Source: Zygnema cylindricum (taxonomy: Eukaryota; Streptophyta; Zygnematophyceae; Zygnematales; Zygnemataceae). From it: 64,000 nt of DNA. The stretch covers positions 221,479-285,478 of the forward strand of contig JBBHKE010000932.1 in the NCBI GenBank assembly GCA_037447655.1. The letters are read 5' to 3'. Every line of letters starts with the position of its first letter. Position 1 is the first letter of the stretch. The notes beneath the pieces were generated by a model that saw only the letters and a program-made list of their open reading frames with translations, was not told where the DNA came from and ran no database searches. Shown piece by piece: positions 46,001 to 58,149 of this stretch. Made by a program: the position numbers and the translations under genes.

Positions 46001-49000
46001 AATGACGCCTCAACCGCTAAAGATTCGAGGAGATATAGAATTGAAGTGCTTTCAATATGACGGTGTACTTCACATCAAGGTCAGCTCGAGAAAGACTGTG
46101 TGTGTTTTGGATGTATATATAAAACCAAAGAAGATAAGAGATTTGACACGTAATCAACAATACACATTTAGTAAAACTTGTTGTAAAACTGGTTTTACCT
46201 CTACCAGTCTTAAAAAGTTACACTAATAATCTTTGTCAGGGAAATGTCTTGATTCAGATTTTGTGTGGGTTTTTCATGTGATTTTGTCTTGACGTCCAAT
46301 GTAAAGTTTATGGATAAGGGTTTTTGTTTGTTATAGATGAATGATGTGGTTCTGGTGTAATGGATTTTTTTTTTTTGGTAGGTTATGAAATGTCTTCCTC
46401 CAATTAGGACAGTCGTCCTTGGAACGTTTTTCTGTCCTCTAAAAAGTCTTCTAAGGATTTTACGTATTCTTAAGAGTTGACCCCTCACCGCTTAGGGCTG
46501 TTTTTCTTAACAAGTCTACAACTCCATAATGGTGTTATCAATGATAATCCCAATTCAGGCAAACTGTCCAAAACTAGTCTCACTTTACAGTTTTTTTCAT
46601 GTTTTGCATTGAACAAGTTCCTGAATATTTTTTTTGTCAAAAATACTCTATATAGACTTTATCAAAAAGTTATGGAACCCCACTAATTTGTTGGTGATTG
46701 TTTACTGTTATGCATCTTATTGCACAAGAGTTGGGCAATATTTTATGAGCTTATCTTCTTTTCCCAGTCTCTTTTGAATCCTCTATTACAATACTGCTGA
46801 TGTTTATTTTTTTCTTTCCCAACCTCCTTCGGATCCTCTATTAAATTATCGTTGATGTTTTTACTTTTATCTGTTTTGTTTATCGCAATAACTCCTATAA
46901 CTAAAGTAGTTCAGTGTTGCTGATTATCATTTTTGTTGTTTCTGTAGAACCAAATAATAGAGTGTTGCTGGTTACCATTTTTGTTGTTTCTATATAACTA
47001 AAATACCAGTTTTGTTGTTTCTATGTTGTTCCGTTCCATTCATTGCATTTCAACGGAGAGCAGGACGCCATGAGGAAGGCGGAGCAAGCGGGAACAGACG
47101 AATGTCCGGTGAAAATTAAACTTGTGGCACCTCCCCTTTATGTTTTAACAACACAAACTCTTGATAAGGTAAGAAACTTGATTTTAAAAGCCCGTAAACA
47201 CCGTGAGCTCCATCCACAAGGAGGAGAACTGCCTTTTTTTTTTTTTTCTTCCCCTCTTTTTCTTCTTTTTTCTACTTATTTTGAAATGAGAAAGAAGATG
47301 AGCCGTGGGTCAGGGTTGGTTGTATCTGTAGTTTTTCTGAAAGGGGAAAAAAATTGTAAAATGGAGGTATGTTTTTTTTGTTTTTCCCAGATGTATCATT
47401 TTCCGCATGTATTCCAAAGATTTAAGCAGTTTTTGAACGCTGCAACTTGTTTCAAAAGGCCCAGAAATCCTGTTACATTTTGGAGTTCCTCCTCAATCTT
47501 GCGTAAAGTCATAACTAGTTTTCTGTCTCCTTCTTCTCCACTTTATATTGTTTTTACAGATTCTGTTCTATTTCTTTCGCTACTTCGTAGTTTTTGACAG
47601 CTTTAGGTGATTTAACTCAGTTGTCTGATCTTATACTTGTGTTACAATGTTGCACGCAGTGCAAACTTGATACAGCTATACACAATATGTTAGCATTAAG
47701 AAATATTTAGTATGAGGACTGTTTTAGTGATAATATTCTTATTTCCCGTGTGAATGACATGGACTGTTCTGAACCGGTTACAAAATTAGCAGTTTAAAAA
47801 AAAAATGTTAGTATTGTTAACGTTACAGGGATCAGATTAGTGTTATTTACCTTAAATGCGATTCACGGGGTGGTTACAGCATACACGCCAGAGTAATTTC
47901 GGTACCCATGCTACAGTTTATTGTCCATCACAATTAGTGTTCATTACACTATTCGGGCGCAACTTTTTTTGACAAATATCCCAAAACAGTGTTAGAAACG
48001 CTCTTTAAGGGAGTGGGTTACAATTCGCCACATCTCCCTACACTAAATCAGTATTATACTTTCTAATTCCACATAAACGTCAATAGCAATGGGCAGGGTA
48101 GTTACAGCATACATATAGTAGGTAGAGCGTTATATTAGTTTGATTTTGTGGAGGGGAGTCCACCACAAGAACAGCTGTTATTATGAATTATTATTTTCGT
48201 TTTTTGTTGGAGAACCGGCAAATTTGTTACTATGATTTGGGGCTTGTTGTCACCTTAGCCATCCATTTCGAATTGGTTGGCGGTAGGCCTGTGAGAGTTA
48301 CTAGATTGGTCTTTGAATTAAATTTTGTAATAGATACTGAAACGGAAAAATCCAAGATTGTCTACTGTACCAAATATTGAGAGATTGTCCTCGGTATACG
48401 TCACCACCTTACATTGTAATCTGCCACTCGCCTAAAAAGTATTCGGCAAAGTTTCTGGAGTTTTTGTTACCTTTCTTTGTGTCATTTTTGGGCATTCTGC
48501 CTCTATTAATAATAACCAGTTGTTTACTGAATCTTTTTCTGTCTTCCTCGGTACTCGTCCCGTACTCCGTGAATCCCTGTTTTAGGCTTTTCACACTCAG
48601 AAAATATTCTGCACACAAATGTATGGGCAGTTCAACTGTCCTTTACCGAAGAATACGGAAAAGGAAAGTTACTGCAAACACTTAAATAACACAAGCACAC
48701 TACTTAGTCAGTTCACATAATGAGGTGTGTGCCGCTGATAGTTAGACATCTGAACTAGCCACAACCTCATGTGCGAGGCTGGAGTTGCGAAATGAACCAA
48801 CATACTGCGCCGGGCAGTAGGGCAAGGGTCCCTACTGCATTTAAACCCGGAGTATCCGGTTATGAGTGCTTGTAGAACTTCTGCAAATTTACTACTTTCG
48901 GTGAACCGTATAATGCCATACAATACCGGTTGACTGTAATACGGACCGTTAGTGGGTTACTGCTCACTTGTAGTAGAGTAAGTGTAGAAATTTAATTAGC

Positions 49001-50426
49001 GTGGGCTCCATATTGAGCTTACTAATTCTATTTCAGTTTCAAATGACGTGGGTCCTTTTGAACCGTTTTAAGAATTAGCATTAAGAAGATAATCTATTGG
49101 TGCTATTTACGCTCTTTTGTGGACAGATGGGTAAAGAAACCGCCACATAATTATTTTTATTTTCCTACTAAATCTGTAAATTTTCAGTTTCTTTTTTGGT
49201 CTCTATTTCCTACCCATTTTATTATCAGTCATTTTCCCGATATTTGGTTTTTCATTTTCACTTGTTTGCAATATCAAAGCCTATGCCATCTGTCACAGTT
49301 TGGTTCGTGGATGGAAATATATCATATGTCGTGTTGTTATTTAAGATCGCCAAAATTTGCGGGTTTGCTTCATTTTCTTTCAGGAACTTGGTATTGAAGT
49401 CGTAAAAAAAGCTATTGATGCTTGTCGAGCAGAGATAGATCTCCATAAAGGCAAACTGGTGGTGAAGGAGGAGCCTCGAGCGGTAAAATCCAAAACCCAC
49501 TGTTATTTTGAAAATTTTCCACTTTCCTTTAGTACATTTTGGTCTTGCAGCTCACTTGGACACGACACAGAAGAGTTTTTTTTGTGGATGACCTAAAACT
49601 GGATGATTTGCGTTGAATGAGAAAGTTTCAAGTGAAAAAAAAATGATATTGTTTTGTCTTCCCCGTTTGTTCTCACCTGTTTCGTTTCTCTTTTTTTTTT
49701 TTTAACCGTGTAAGGATATAGAAAAACTTAAGCTCACTCTCTCAGTTTCTTTCTGGTAAAATTGAAGGGTCATTAGTTTGAAGGAGCATGTTTACATTTA
49801 GGACCTTTATTGAAATTTCCGTAGTAATGTACCCCGCCCATTACTAGTAGTGTTGAGCATTTACCGTGCACTAAAACGTTTTTAACTTTATTCTCATTTA
49901 TTGGATTTAATTATTTAAAAGAGCCATTGAAAGGTAAAGACAGTTATCTTTCGATTGCTTGTCGCAAAAAAAAATCAACGGTTAAACATTAAGTTAAACG
50001 CCTTTTAACTGCATGATATGTGTTTAACACAAGTAGCGATGGGCATTTTAATGCTCATTACATCCTGCTTGAAAAAAAAATGTTCCGAGCACTCGTTGGG
50101 TACGGTATGCATGAATCCATTTGTTCAGGGTGAAGCTGTTCTTCCCAATTTTACCATGCTTGATCTTGTTTGCGGAAAGGCTGAGAAACCTTTTTAACTG
50201 CGAAAAACTGTTGTTGAAAAACACGTCTTTTCTCTAGTTTCTAACACTAAGAAGGGTGGTGGTGTTTTCTCTCCAGGTGAGTGAGAGCGATGACAAGAAG
50301 CTAAGCAAGCTGATTGAGAAGCTGGATTTGGACAATAAGGAAGTGGACGGAGATGCCGAGAGTGAAGAGGAGGAAGATACCGGAATGGGCGAAGTAGATG
50401 TGGATAAACCTAATTTGACAGAATAG
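43052..50426 (+). CDS. Translation initiation factor eIF2 subunit alpha
   Basis: Exons found: 43052-43423, 45402-45488, 45933-46079, 47064-47168, 49384-49482 and 50277-50426 (TAG). All are phase 0 with GT-AG introns and give 319 residues. The N-terminal S1/OB domain reads [47 protein letters not shown], containing the conserved Ser (residue 52 here, Ser51 in mature numbering) phosphorylated by GCN2 under stress. [15 protein letters not shown] follows. Later exons give the helical and alpha/beta domains ([47 protein letters not shown]) and an acidic tail [14 protein letters not shown]. The protein is the regulatory subunit of the GTP-binding eIF2 trimer that delivers initiator Met-tRNA in the cytosol. 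Between exons 1 and 2 the family has about 19 residues (the DLYxHIGWPLYRKYG segment) that must lie in an unlocated short exon in 43424-45401. Confidence 0.93.
43441..43581 (+). repeat. CT-rich microsatellite in eIF2-alpha intron 1
   Basis: CCTCTCTC/CCCTC repeats of about 140 bases lie directly after the exon 1 donor. ORFs in this tract are compositional artefacts. Confidence 0.85.
44101..44446. mobile_element. MITE family 3 in eIF2-alpha intron 1
   Basis: The body is 44107-44440 (334 bp). The left end TTCAAATGTGCAATGGAATT and the right end, whose reverse complement begins TTCAAATGTGCAAAACAATT, form imperfect inverted repeats of about 26 bp. A direct repeat CCACAG (44101-44106 and 44441-44446) flanks it. 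The interior is rich in repeated CGTAAAATAC-type words. No ORF was recognised. Confidence 0.8.
47780..48100. repeat. MITE-derived debris in an eIF2-alpha intron
   Basis: A family 1-like right terminus (TTAAATGCGATTCACGGGGTGG, near 47878) and a family 2-like right terminus (AATAGCAATGGGCAGGGTA, ending at 48100) are present, without clear left partners. The intron spans 47169-49383. Confidence 0.4.
49845..50052. mobile_element. MITE family 2 copy in the last eIF2-alpha intron
   Basis: It aligns with the reverse complement of the 54196-54421 copy: GAAAGGTAAAGACAG, ATCTTTCGATTGCTTG, CAACGGTTAAACATTAAG, TTAAACGCCTTTTAACTGC, GTTTAACACAAGTAGCGATGGGCA. The ends are partly degraded. Confidence 0.55.
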
Positions 50427-51346
50427 GACCACGACTTTGGTATTATTTTTGTGATGAATTAAAAGCAGACTATTCGTGGAAGAATTTAGAGCAAACCAAC
50501 TCAAGGCAAAAGATCCTCGTCAGGAAAGATTGACCATAGATAGTAGGCGGCCTGTGAAAAAAAAGTAGAGTTGTGCTCCATTTTATAGCGTGCTTGTCTT
50601 CTTCCCCTTTTGAAATAAGAGATTTGTAGCTAGGTTATGGTACTAATGCCTTTGACGCTCAAAGAAAATGTCTGATTTCTGAGATAGTTGAGAAAGTATC
50701 GACCTTCGCGCTTTTTCTTCCAGCGTTGGTCTATTATTGATCATATTGTCGGTATGCAAATCTTGACGCTGGTGTTGGAGGTTTTTCAGAACCTGTGAGT
50801 CTGTATGGGCAGTTGTCTGTCAAATAGGCATGGCATTAAACTGCCCGGCAGGGAAAACCTGTGTTTGATTCTAGTTGCTACTTAGATTGGTAAGTTCCTT
50901 AATGAAATTCAATTCATATTTCAGTGCTGAAGTTTAAACGTTTGATTGTCTGGTTAAACTGTCCATGTCATTAATAAGATGGGTATAGTGAGCTAAAAAA
51001 CGAGTCTTATATTGCAGACATGTTTTAGTGAAGATCCGATGCAACTTCCTAGTCTTCCAGACCCTGGTTGTCGGGAGGTCTGTCTGAAGATGGACTAATG
51101 ACACATGGCGCTCCGCCATTAGAATAGAAAGCGTGTTATTTCCTTGTCCTATTGTAATAAATAAGTTGCCGTTGTCTTGTTTCTGTGACACGCCTATAAA
51201 CAGACAAAAAGTTGCCTGGTATCCAGAAAACGAATAACCGAAATCCGTGCACGTACACAAAATTCTGTTGAAAAATACACGAATTATCTATCTCGTCCAT
51301 AGTTCAAAAGTAGGCGTTTCTATTGTAGGCCTTCTGTAGGCGCCTT

Positions 51347-51527
51347 TATCGTAAGTTGTGTTATGGGCTTTTCATGTGATCTTCTTAAATCGCTACTTTG
51401 ATCAGCGACCGTCCGATCGTCCGAATCTGACGATAGTCCTATCGTAAGTTGTGTTATGGGCTTTTCATGTGATCTTCTTAAATCGTTACTTTTATCAGCG
51501 ACCGTCCGATCGTCCGAATCTGACGGT
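51347..51527. repeat. 93-bp tandem duplication
   Basis: TATCGTAAGTTGTGTTATGG... begins at 51347 and again at 51440. Both copies run through TCTTCTTAAATCG and CGACCGTCCGATCGTCC to AATCTGACG, with few differences. Confidence 0.9.
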
Positions 51528-51804
51528 TTAAATAAAAAATACCTCAAAACTCACAGAAAAATAATTTTTTGTCCGAAAGTTTTTCAAAATTTAGACATGA
51601 CGCTTAATTCTCTATCGATCGATGTGCAACTCAACCCTGTTACTATTTTTTTTAATTTTGCGACCAATACAATATGGGTCTTAAGGTCATATTGTATGTT
51701 TTGCGTACAAAAGGCATATTGTATGGGCGTACTTTCACCTACTTTTGAACTATGATCTCGTCAAAGATATTATTGGAGTCAAACTTTTATGTTTTGCGGA
51801 ACAG

Positions 51805-52016
51805 TACACCGTGTATCGTTGTGTTAATGTTTTTTTCTCCATATATAACATCTTTTCCCCGTGCACACTTATCGGATTGTTAATCCGACGGTCATCTTTG
51901 GCAGGCAAGGTTCTCATCTTCCGATTGGCAGTGTCCAATCAAAAATCGGACATGTGTGCACGGAGAATCGATGTTTTAAATGGCGAGAAGATCATCAACA
52001 CTAATAGCGGTGGTGT
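51805..52016. mobile_element. MITE family 1, copy J
   Basis: The left end TACACCGTGTATCGTTGTG and right end AACACTAATAGCGGTGGTGTA fit the family terminus and give 212 bp. Inside, CCGTGCACAC (about 51859) and GTGTGCACGG (about 51953) form an additional inner inverted repeat. Confidence 0.6.
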
Positions 52017-52720
52017 AGCCCGGGTGTGTTTCGCCTGGGGCGCTGCGGAACACAAGAAGGGCCGAAAACGTTGTCGTGACTATGCGTACTTGCGGGAACG
52101 CTTAACTTATAGGGTCCCGACAACATATGAATAAAATCTATGTTCTACGCGGACGTTAAGCTTGTGACGGATTTGTACAGCATCAAATTTTCGCCGACGA
52201 GCGTACGGAACTACCTCAACGTCCTTCTGAAGATTTTATCTGAAATAGATGGAAATTCTGACGTGTCAAAACTACTCGCAGATTCAATGGCTAGGATTGT
52301 TCCGTTTTGGTTGACGAAGGCATGTTCGTACCAGGAATGGTTTGACTAGTGTACGGTTTTTAGAAGTGGAAATTGACATCTTTAAATGCTGTGTGATTTG
52401 TTTGTCTTTTACGCCCAACCGACAAAAGTGTACACCGACGATTGCAACAGCTTAGATCTAGATTTCATTGTGAAATTCGTATCAGTACTTCGCAATTTTA
52501 CCTCGCCAACTTGTCATGCCGTGGCAACAAATTTGGTTGAAACCAGCAGTTCTGATATTCAAGAGCCGAGTCACCGATTGAAACGACCTGCACCTCTATG
52601 TACGATTTTGCAACATCATCTTGTATCCGTACTGAAATCTGCTCATGTTTTCATCATTTCATGTAACGAACATAACATTGCACGAGTTTTCTAGTTAGAA
52701 AGTGGTGGCAGTAACCGACG

Positions 52721-53102
52721 TATTCCGAATCAGTACTTTGCGACCAGTACTGCTCTGCAGCTCTGCACTGTAGCTGCAGCAAAGTTGTAAGAACAAGCAT
52801 TGAGCAAGCTGCAAGAATACTGAAGCTCCAGCACTCTCCTAGAGTGAACTATTCCGAATCAGTACTGCGCCTGGTACTGCTATGCAGCTCTGCACTGTAG
52901 CTGCAGCAAAGTTGTAAGAACAAGCATTGAGCAAGCTGCAAAAATACTGAAGCTCCAGCACTCTCCTAGAGTGAACTATTCCGAATCAGTACTGCGCCTG
53001 GTACTGCTATGCAGCTCTGCACTGTAGCTGCAGCAGAGTTGTGGACAGGTGATGAGCAAGCTGCAAGAATATTGAAGCTTCAGCACTCTCCTAGAATGAA
53101 CT
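52721..53102. repeat. Tandem repeat of about 128 bp, three units plus a degenerate fourth
   Basis: Units start at 52721, 52850 and 52977 with TATTCCGAATCAGTACT, and each contains CTCTGCACTGTAGCTGCAGC and AAGCTCCAGCACTCTCCTAG. A degraded further unit runs to about 53170. CTGCAG-type palindromes recur within each unit. No coding frame is conserved. Confidence 0.9.
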
Positions 53103-53170
53103 TTGGAGCAAAAGTTGCAATAGTGAGTTTGTTGGAAGGACACTCAAGCTCCAGCACTCTTTAAGAATGG

Positions 53171-54195
53171 TCGTGAAAACTTTAGACCAGAAAAATAAAG
53201 CAAACTAGTTGAAGTTAGGGAGCAGTTTTTTTTTATTCATTCGTTTTTAACCTCGTTTATTGACGTAGCAAAATGCAAATTCAAGACTTTTTTTTCCTCG
53301 TTGAAAAGAACAGAGCTTACTGAACTGAACGGAAAAATCATGCTACAAAGGATTCCAAAATCGACATATTTATGCACTTCGAGACAATAGGGTACGTGTG
53401 CCTAGAGAGCTATGTCCGATTTTATCACACTAGTTCGTGTGAGAAAAAAATCGTTATCTTGTTTTTTTAATAAATGTTGCCATATTTATGAATTTACCGG
53501 CATGTGAAATGAATTTCACTCGATGGATTTTTGGTATATAAGAAAAACTGTATTTGTGTTTTACTGGTCACTGGAAGAAAGCAAGAGGATTTTCAACTGA
53601 TATTTTCTATCCATTGTTAAAAATCCATATCATATCTCAAAAAAAAAGTACTTCACTATTGTGTCAACAAGTTGCCAATGATTGAGCAAAAAAAAAAAGA
53701 ATATAAAAAAATAATTGGAATGGAATGGGTGGAATGAACACAATTTAATTTTGTATGGTGTAGCTAGACGTTATTAATTCTTTACATTCTTTACCACCTT
53801 CTTGTAATCTAATGATAATACATGGAGAATTTATTTCAATTTGGCCTATTTTCAGCTTTTTTTAATTCAAATTTTTGTTTTTGTCAAATCATGGTTTCAG
53901 AGGAACCAAGCTGTAAGGCCAGTAAAGAAGGTATAAATAACACTAATCGGTTAAATATAAGTACGTAATTACTGACAGATACTGGCCAGTAATGGAAGTT
54001 ATTGTACAGAATATTGTACGGCTTCGGAAAAACGTACAGTTTTCTGTATTACTACTGTGATCACTGGCTTATATCGCCAGTAATACTGCTCGTATAATCA
54101 CCCTATAATAATAAATAACCCATAACTAACTCATTAGCTTGAGCAGCTGCTCCCACATTCCGTATTGATTTACTGAGGATTTTTACTTTTTAAGA
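53171..54195. other. AT-rich intergenic DNA, no gene seen
   Basis: Poly-A/T-rich sequence. Around 53980-54100 there are several TACTGGCCAGTAAT-like and TGTACGG words, possibly remnants of another small element. No coding signal was recognised. Confidence 0.4.
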
Positions 54196-54421
54196 TACAC
54201 TGCCCATCTCTATTAGTGTTAAACATTATTCTGGCAGTTAAAGGCGCTTAAATTTATGTTTAACCGTTGAATTTTCTTTCTGAGGCAAACAATCGAAAGG
54301 TAACGGTTTTACCTTTCAATCCTGATGTCACGATTTAACTATCAATCGGAAAAGTGTGTGGGTGGTAAAAAGTTTTTGACTGCCCACAAAATGTTTAGCT
54401 CTACCAGTGATGGGCAGTGTA
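54196..54421. mobile_element. MITE family 2, best-preserved copy
   Basis: The inverted ends TACACTGCCCATC (54196-54208) and GATGGGCAGTGTA (54409-54421) are exact complements. The subterminal words TTAGTGTTAAACAT and AAATGTTTAGC are also roughly inverted. The element is 226 bp with no ORF. The terminal TA on each side may be the target duplication. Confidence 0.8.
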
Positions 54422-54699
54422 GTTCAATGAGAAACCAGTAACCAAGTACAGGCTATGTACAATTCTTCCTTTATCTGTAAAAATAGAACTAAAAATGTCA
54501 GCTAAGTTAAAATGTACAAACTGACACGTGACACATGTGAAGGACTTTGTGATTCGCTTGAATAAAGACGATATTTCTCACAAGGTTGGAGAAAACCGAA
54601 AGAGAATTACAAGCCTGAATTTTACTGAATCAAACTAATGAGGCTGCTATCATTTTGCTTGAAGACAATTTCTAACAGGACAGCATCAAAAAGCATGAC

Positions 54700-54748
54700 T
54701 ATTTGACCATATACATGACCATTTGACCATATACATGACCATTTGACC
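54700..54748. repeat. 20-bp tandem repeat
   Basis: The unit ATTTGACCATATACATGACC occurs twice in full and then in part before ACCAATAGTTGACC. Confidence 0.85.
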
Positions 54749-55108
54749 AATAGTTGACCATTCAACTATGTCCTTCGGCTTGCAAAAATGTGCCTATGTC
54801 TGTTGTTTTCATGACAAATTGTTCTTTACCATGTCGTCATGTTGAAGTAAAAAAGAACTATTTTGTTGCCTATGTACTGCTGCAGGGGTTTGGTGAAACG
54901 GGTTGTAAACTAGGACATGCAATGCTGAGAAAAATAACAAAATTTAAAAATATAAGATCTTACATTTTAACCGTTTTGTTAAAAAACTAAATTGTGTGAC
55001 AACAGGGAACGACTTCTGGAAGTTACTCTCAAGCAGCATCAGCTCTCTCTTCTCTCAATTCTTTGATAAATCCTTCTCCGACAGAAGACAGCGGTTCCGT
55101 CAATTCCA

Positions 55109-56740
55109 ATGGCAAAGTTCTCCTGGATTCCATTTTTTGGTAAGAAACAGGCGAAGATAAGTCAGGATGGTTTGACTGGGATTGGACTTCCCCGACTCGA
55201 CACTTCATTTTCAACGTCAGATGAGTCACAACCTCTATTTGTCGGAAAACAATCCAGGCCAACTATCTCTTATTCTAGCATTTTTGGTAAGGGAATATCT
55301 CCGAGAAGTCAAGGAAAGGCTGGTTATTCTGCATTGCCGTTAGGAGATGGTCGACAGCCTTCGATGTTTTCCTCAGGAGTGTTTTGCTTCTCTATAATGA
55401 TATTGCTGCTATCCTCGGCGTTACTTTGTGGCGCCTTTGTTCTGTACCTTTTTTCAAAAACAGGCAATCTTCCTCAATTAAACAGTCTGATTTCATCTGA
55501 TAGTCCCACTGTAGGAGAAATTCACGAGCCTGAACCTCCAGAAACAGCCGATTCCGGATCTCCTTCTAAACCTGAAAATCCTGTCAATGATCCACATAAT
55601 TCTGAAGCGGGTGATTCATCCCTTCCTACTGAAGTATCACAGACATCCGATCCCTCAACATATCAACCAGGAGACGGTGAGAATCTCCACGGAATGGGCC
55701 CCGGTCCGCAGCCTAACGGAGCCCATGGAGAGTATTTTTATCCTGCCGAAGAAGACAGTAAGATTTTAGTCTTGTATCAGTTCTACCATACACAAGATGC
55801 ATGGAAACACCTTCATAATGTGGCTCCCTTCAAAGGAATTTGTGATTATCCTTTGATGGTGAGACCAAACAGTAATGACGTGGATGCTGCTTCCCTCCTA
55901 TCCGTACTAAAGGACACAAAACACCAAGGACTTTTATGTGAATATGGGGCTATGTTTGCCATTAATGCCTATTTGCCTAGCATTCAAGGGGAAATCCCAT
56001 GGATAGGATTTCAGAGCTGGCGGGCATCTGATCGAGGTATCGCTCTTCCCCCGTTAGCCTTACATCACCTGGAGGAATATGTAAGGGCCAATCACAGGAC
56101 AGGCCCCATTCCAGATACCAATGTCTTCTACTATTGGGTTTCTTACGGGCCTGTGGACTTCTACCAAGACTGTGATACGAGTTACAGTCGATGTTCCCAT
56201 GTCATTTCTGCGGTATTCCAGGAATTGATGAACATTGATGCAGTTCTCGGAACTACGGCAGACAAAAGTTTCGCAGATCCGGCACATGAGGATGCGGCAA
56301 ACCAAGACTATTTGCCTCCTATGCCAGCCCTAGGAAAAGGCTTCTCTTGTTGTTCCTACTGGCTGATGCATGTAGACAGTTTCAAGAGGTTTATGTCGTT
56401 TGCCCGTATGTTCTATGTTACGATGGAGAGCCTGTTCCATGTCCACGACAACGTAGAGGCCTGTCCGATAAAAGTCAACGACGGGAGGGAATCCCCGAGT
56501 CAGTGTTGGTGTTTTGTGATGGAAAGGCTCGTAAATATTTGGGTTTATCACACAGGCCATAATATGCAGTTTGTGGACGGTACGGGATTGCTGGAGGAAC
56601 AGTTTCCGGTTAATAATAGGAATCGTTGGGCAGAACATTTTACTGCAGAAAATTTACATAGACTAGAAAAAGCCTTCCCGGAACGATTGTTAGCCAAGGA
56701 AGCTGATCTTTATAGGCAGTTGGGTGGAACATTGCCGTAA
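55109..56740 (+). CDS. Intronless type II membrane protein, possible luminal glycosyltransferase, function unknown
   Basis: A single open frame of 543 residues starts at ATG 55109. Residues 1-89 form a basic/Ser-rich cytosolic tail and residues 90-115 one hydrophobic segment (VFCFSIMILLLSSALLCGAFV). Residues 120-220 are a Pro/Ser/Glu-rich stem, and 220-543 a compact Cys- and aromatic-rich domain. This tail-anchor-stem-domain plan is that of Golgi type II glycosyltransferases. Seen in the domain: KILVLYQFYHTQDAW, IPWIGFQSWRASDRG, VFYYWVSYGPVDF, FSCCSYWLMHVDSFKRFM and CWCFVMERLVNIWVYH. The last two resemble a pattern (CNYW... then ERLF) that I associate with some polysaccharide-synthesis transferases, but this is memory and not a firm match. 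An acceptor-like AG at 55006 suggests a 5' UTR intron. It stands alone between repeat-rich stretches; all other host genes here are intron-rich. Confidence 0.75.
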   Translation: MAKFSWIPFFGKKQAKISQDGLTGIGLPRLDTSFSTSDESQPLFVGKQSRPTISYSSIFGKGISPRSQGKAGYSALPLGDGRQPSMFSSGVFCFSIMILLLSSALLCGAFVLYLFSKTGNLPQLNSLISSDSPTVGEIHEPEPPETADSGSPSKPENPVNDPHNSEAGDSSLPTEVSQTSDPSTYQPGDGENLHGMGPGPQPNGAHGEYFYPAEEDSKILVLYQFYHTQDAWKHLHNVAPFKGICDYPLMVRPNSNDVDAASLLSVLKDTKHQGLLCEYGAMFAINAYLPSIQGEIPWIGFQSWRASDRGIALPPLALHHLEEYVRANHRTGPIPDTNVFYYWVSYGPVDFYQDCDTSYSRCSHVISAVFQELMNIDAVLGTTADKSFADPAHEDAANQDYLPPMPALGKGFSCCSYWLMHVDSFKRFMSFARMFYVTMESLFHVHDNVEACPIKVNDGRESPSQCWCFVMERLVNIWVYHTGHNMQFVDGTGLLEEQFPVNNRNRWAEHFTAENLHRLEKAFPERLLAKEADLYRQLGGTLP

Positions 56741-58149
56741 GATTTTCCCACTGTACAGTATTGGATGGAGGAAACAGAATTATTAGAGTTGTTGCTGTTC
56801 CATAATTGGCAACTTGAATGTTCAACAGACAGTGTCAAATGGACGCGCGGCAATTTTTTTTGGGTAGAATGTGGCGCTTATTGTTGTTGTAACATAGGTA
56901 TAGAAAGATGAAGGTTTTTAGTTCTCAAGATTTAGTGTTGAGGTGTAGTTGTCCTTTGATTCTGGATTTTGCGTTATGATATTTATTCGGTTGATGATTG
57001 GACGATTGCCGGGAATATGTGCATAACTCAATATGATAATCAGCCATTGGGATTGTGTGCTGTTGTAACGAATCAATGAGGTTAGATTATGACTTTACCA
57101 TTTAATTTTGTAAGGGGATGAAGTTTCTCCATAAGTATGCATAGTTGATACAATTTTACTACAGTAAATTTGCAAAAAAAAAAATAGATGAATTTAAAAT
57201 TTCTACTGTGAAAACCAAAAAAAACAAGAGGCAGGAAGGCTAAACTTGCTGAAAAGTTCAACGAGTGCGTCGTAAAACAATCATTGAATTGGAATATAAT
57301 TTTGTTTTTATCTTTCCAACATTAAGTTGGAATTTAGTATTTTTTTTGTTTATTAAGTAGTGACGTCAGCATTGCAATGGCAGTGATTCTGAAGCACATA
57401 ATATCTGGAATAAAGGAATGGCCTTGTTTGCCATGTGCATTGGGACCAAAAAGTTAACTTATTGGACACTAATGATGCAACAACTAAATCATCCAAGAAT
57501 ATCCCCTGTAAGTTGATTCACAATATGGCCAGGCAAGCATATCTCTACATGAAGCGCAACTGATTATGCGCCAAAACCCTACAAAATAAAGTACGAGTAA
57601 ATCGTTGTCCGCCAATGACCTTGAAGGTCTGGGCAGCCTTCTAGTCAGTAACTAGAGAATACGCCGAGCGTTATTTGTATGTGAAACATTGATGCTTCAA
57701 ACGTTCTTTAACGCATACCAAAACAGAGCATGAAACTGCATTCCACCTTTTGTATTTTTCTCTTATCAAAAAGGTATATTGTTATCGTAGTAGTTGGTTG
57801 TTGTTGTTTGAGAGTTACAAATTATACATTGCCGTCAGTTAACAAACTAACCAGCTCGGCAAATTGTACAGTATACTTTTGCCCCTTTTTACATGAAGGT
57901 TACTTTCGTGCTTTAGTTACTTTTTTTTTTTAAGATTTTAGGCTTGTTCCACCTTTTAAATTTGTGATTTCTATTTGGCCATTCATTTCAAATTGACCTA
58001 AACATTGACTACTTCTTGAAACTGTCATCAAACACTCTTCAGGTGAACTCACTCGAGCATGATATAAGTTGAGAGACTGCAATTTTTGAAACTAGTTAAT
58101 CTCTCTCTTTAAATTCTGCGATTCACTTCCTCGGTGCTTCTCAGTCTGT
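56741..58149. other. Intergenic DNA, no gene seen
   Basis: This is the 3' flank of the intronless gene, then AT-rich sequence. No conserved coding text was recognised. Confidence 0.4.

Noticed and set aside
51745-52694. Series of three forward ORFs after 51745
   Set aside because: The first lies across a MITE, the others show no conserved motif and different frames; I could not support a gene.
54700-54748. Short regularly spaced repeats as a possible CRISPR-like array
   Set aside because: Units are directly adjacent with no spacers, and the window is eukaryotic.
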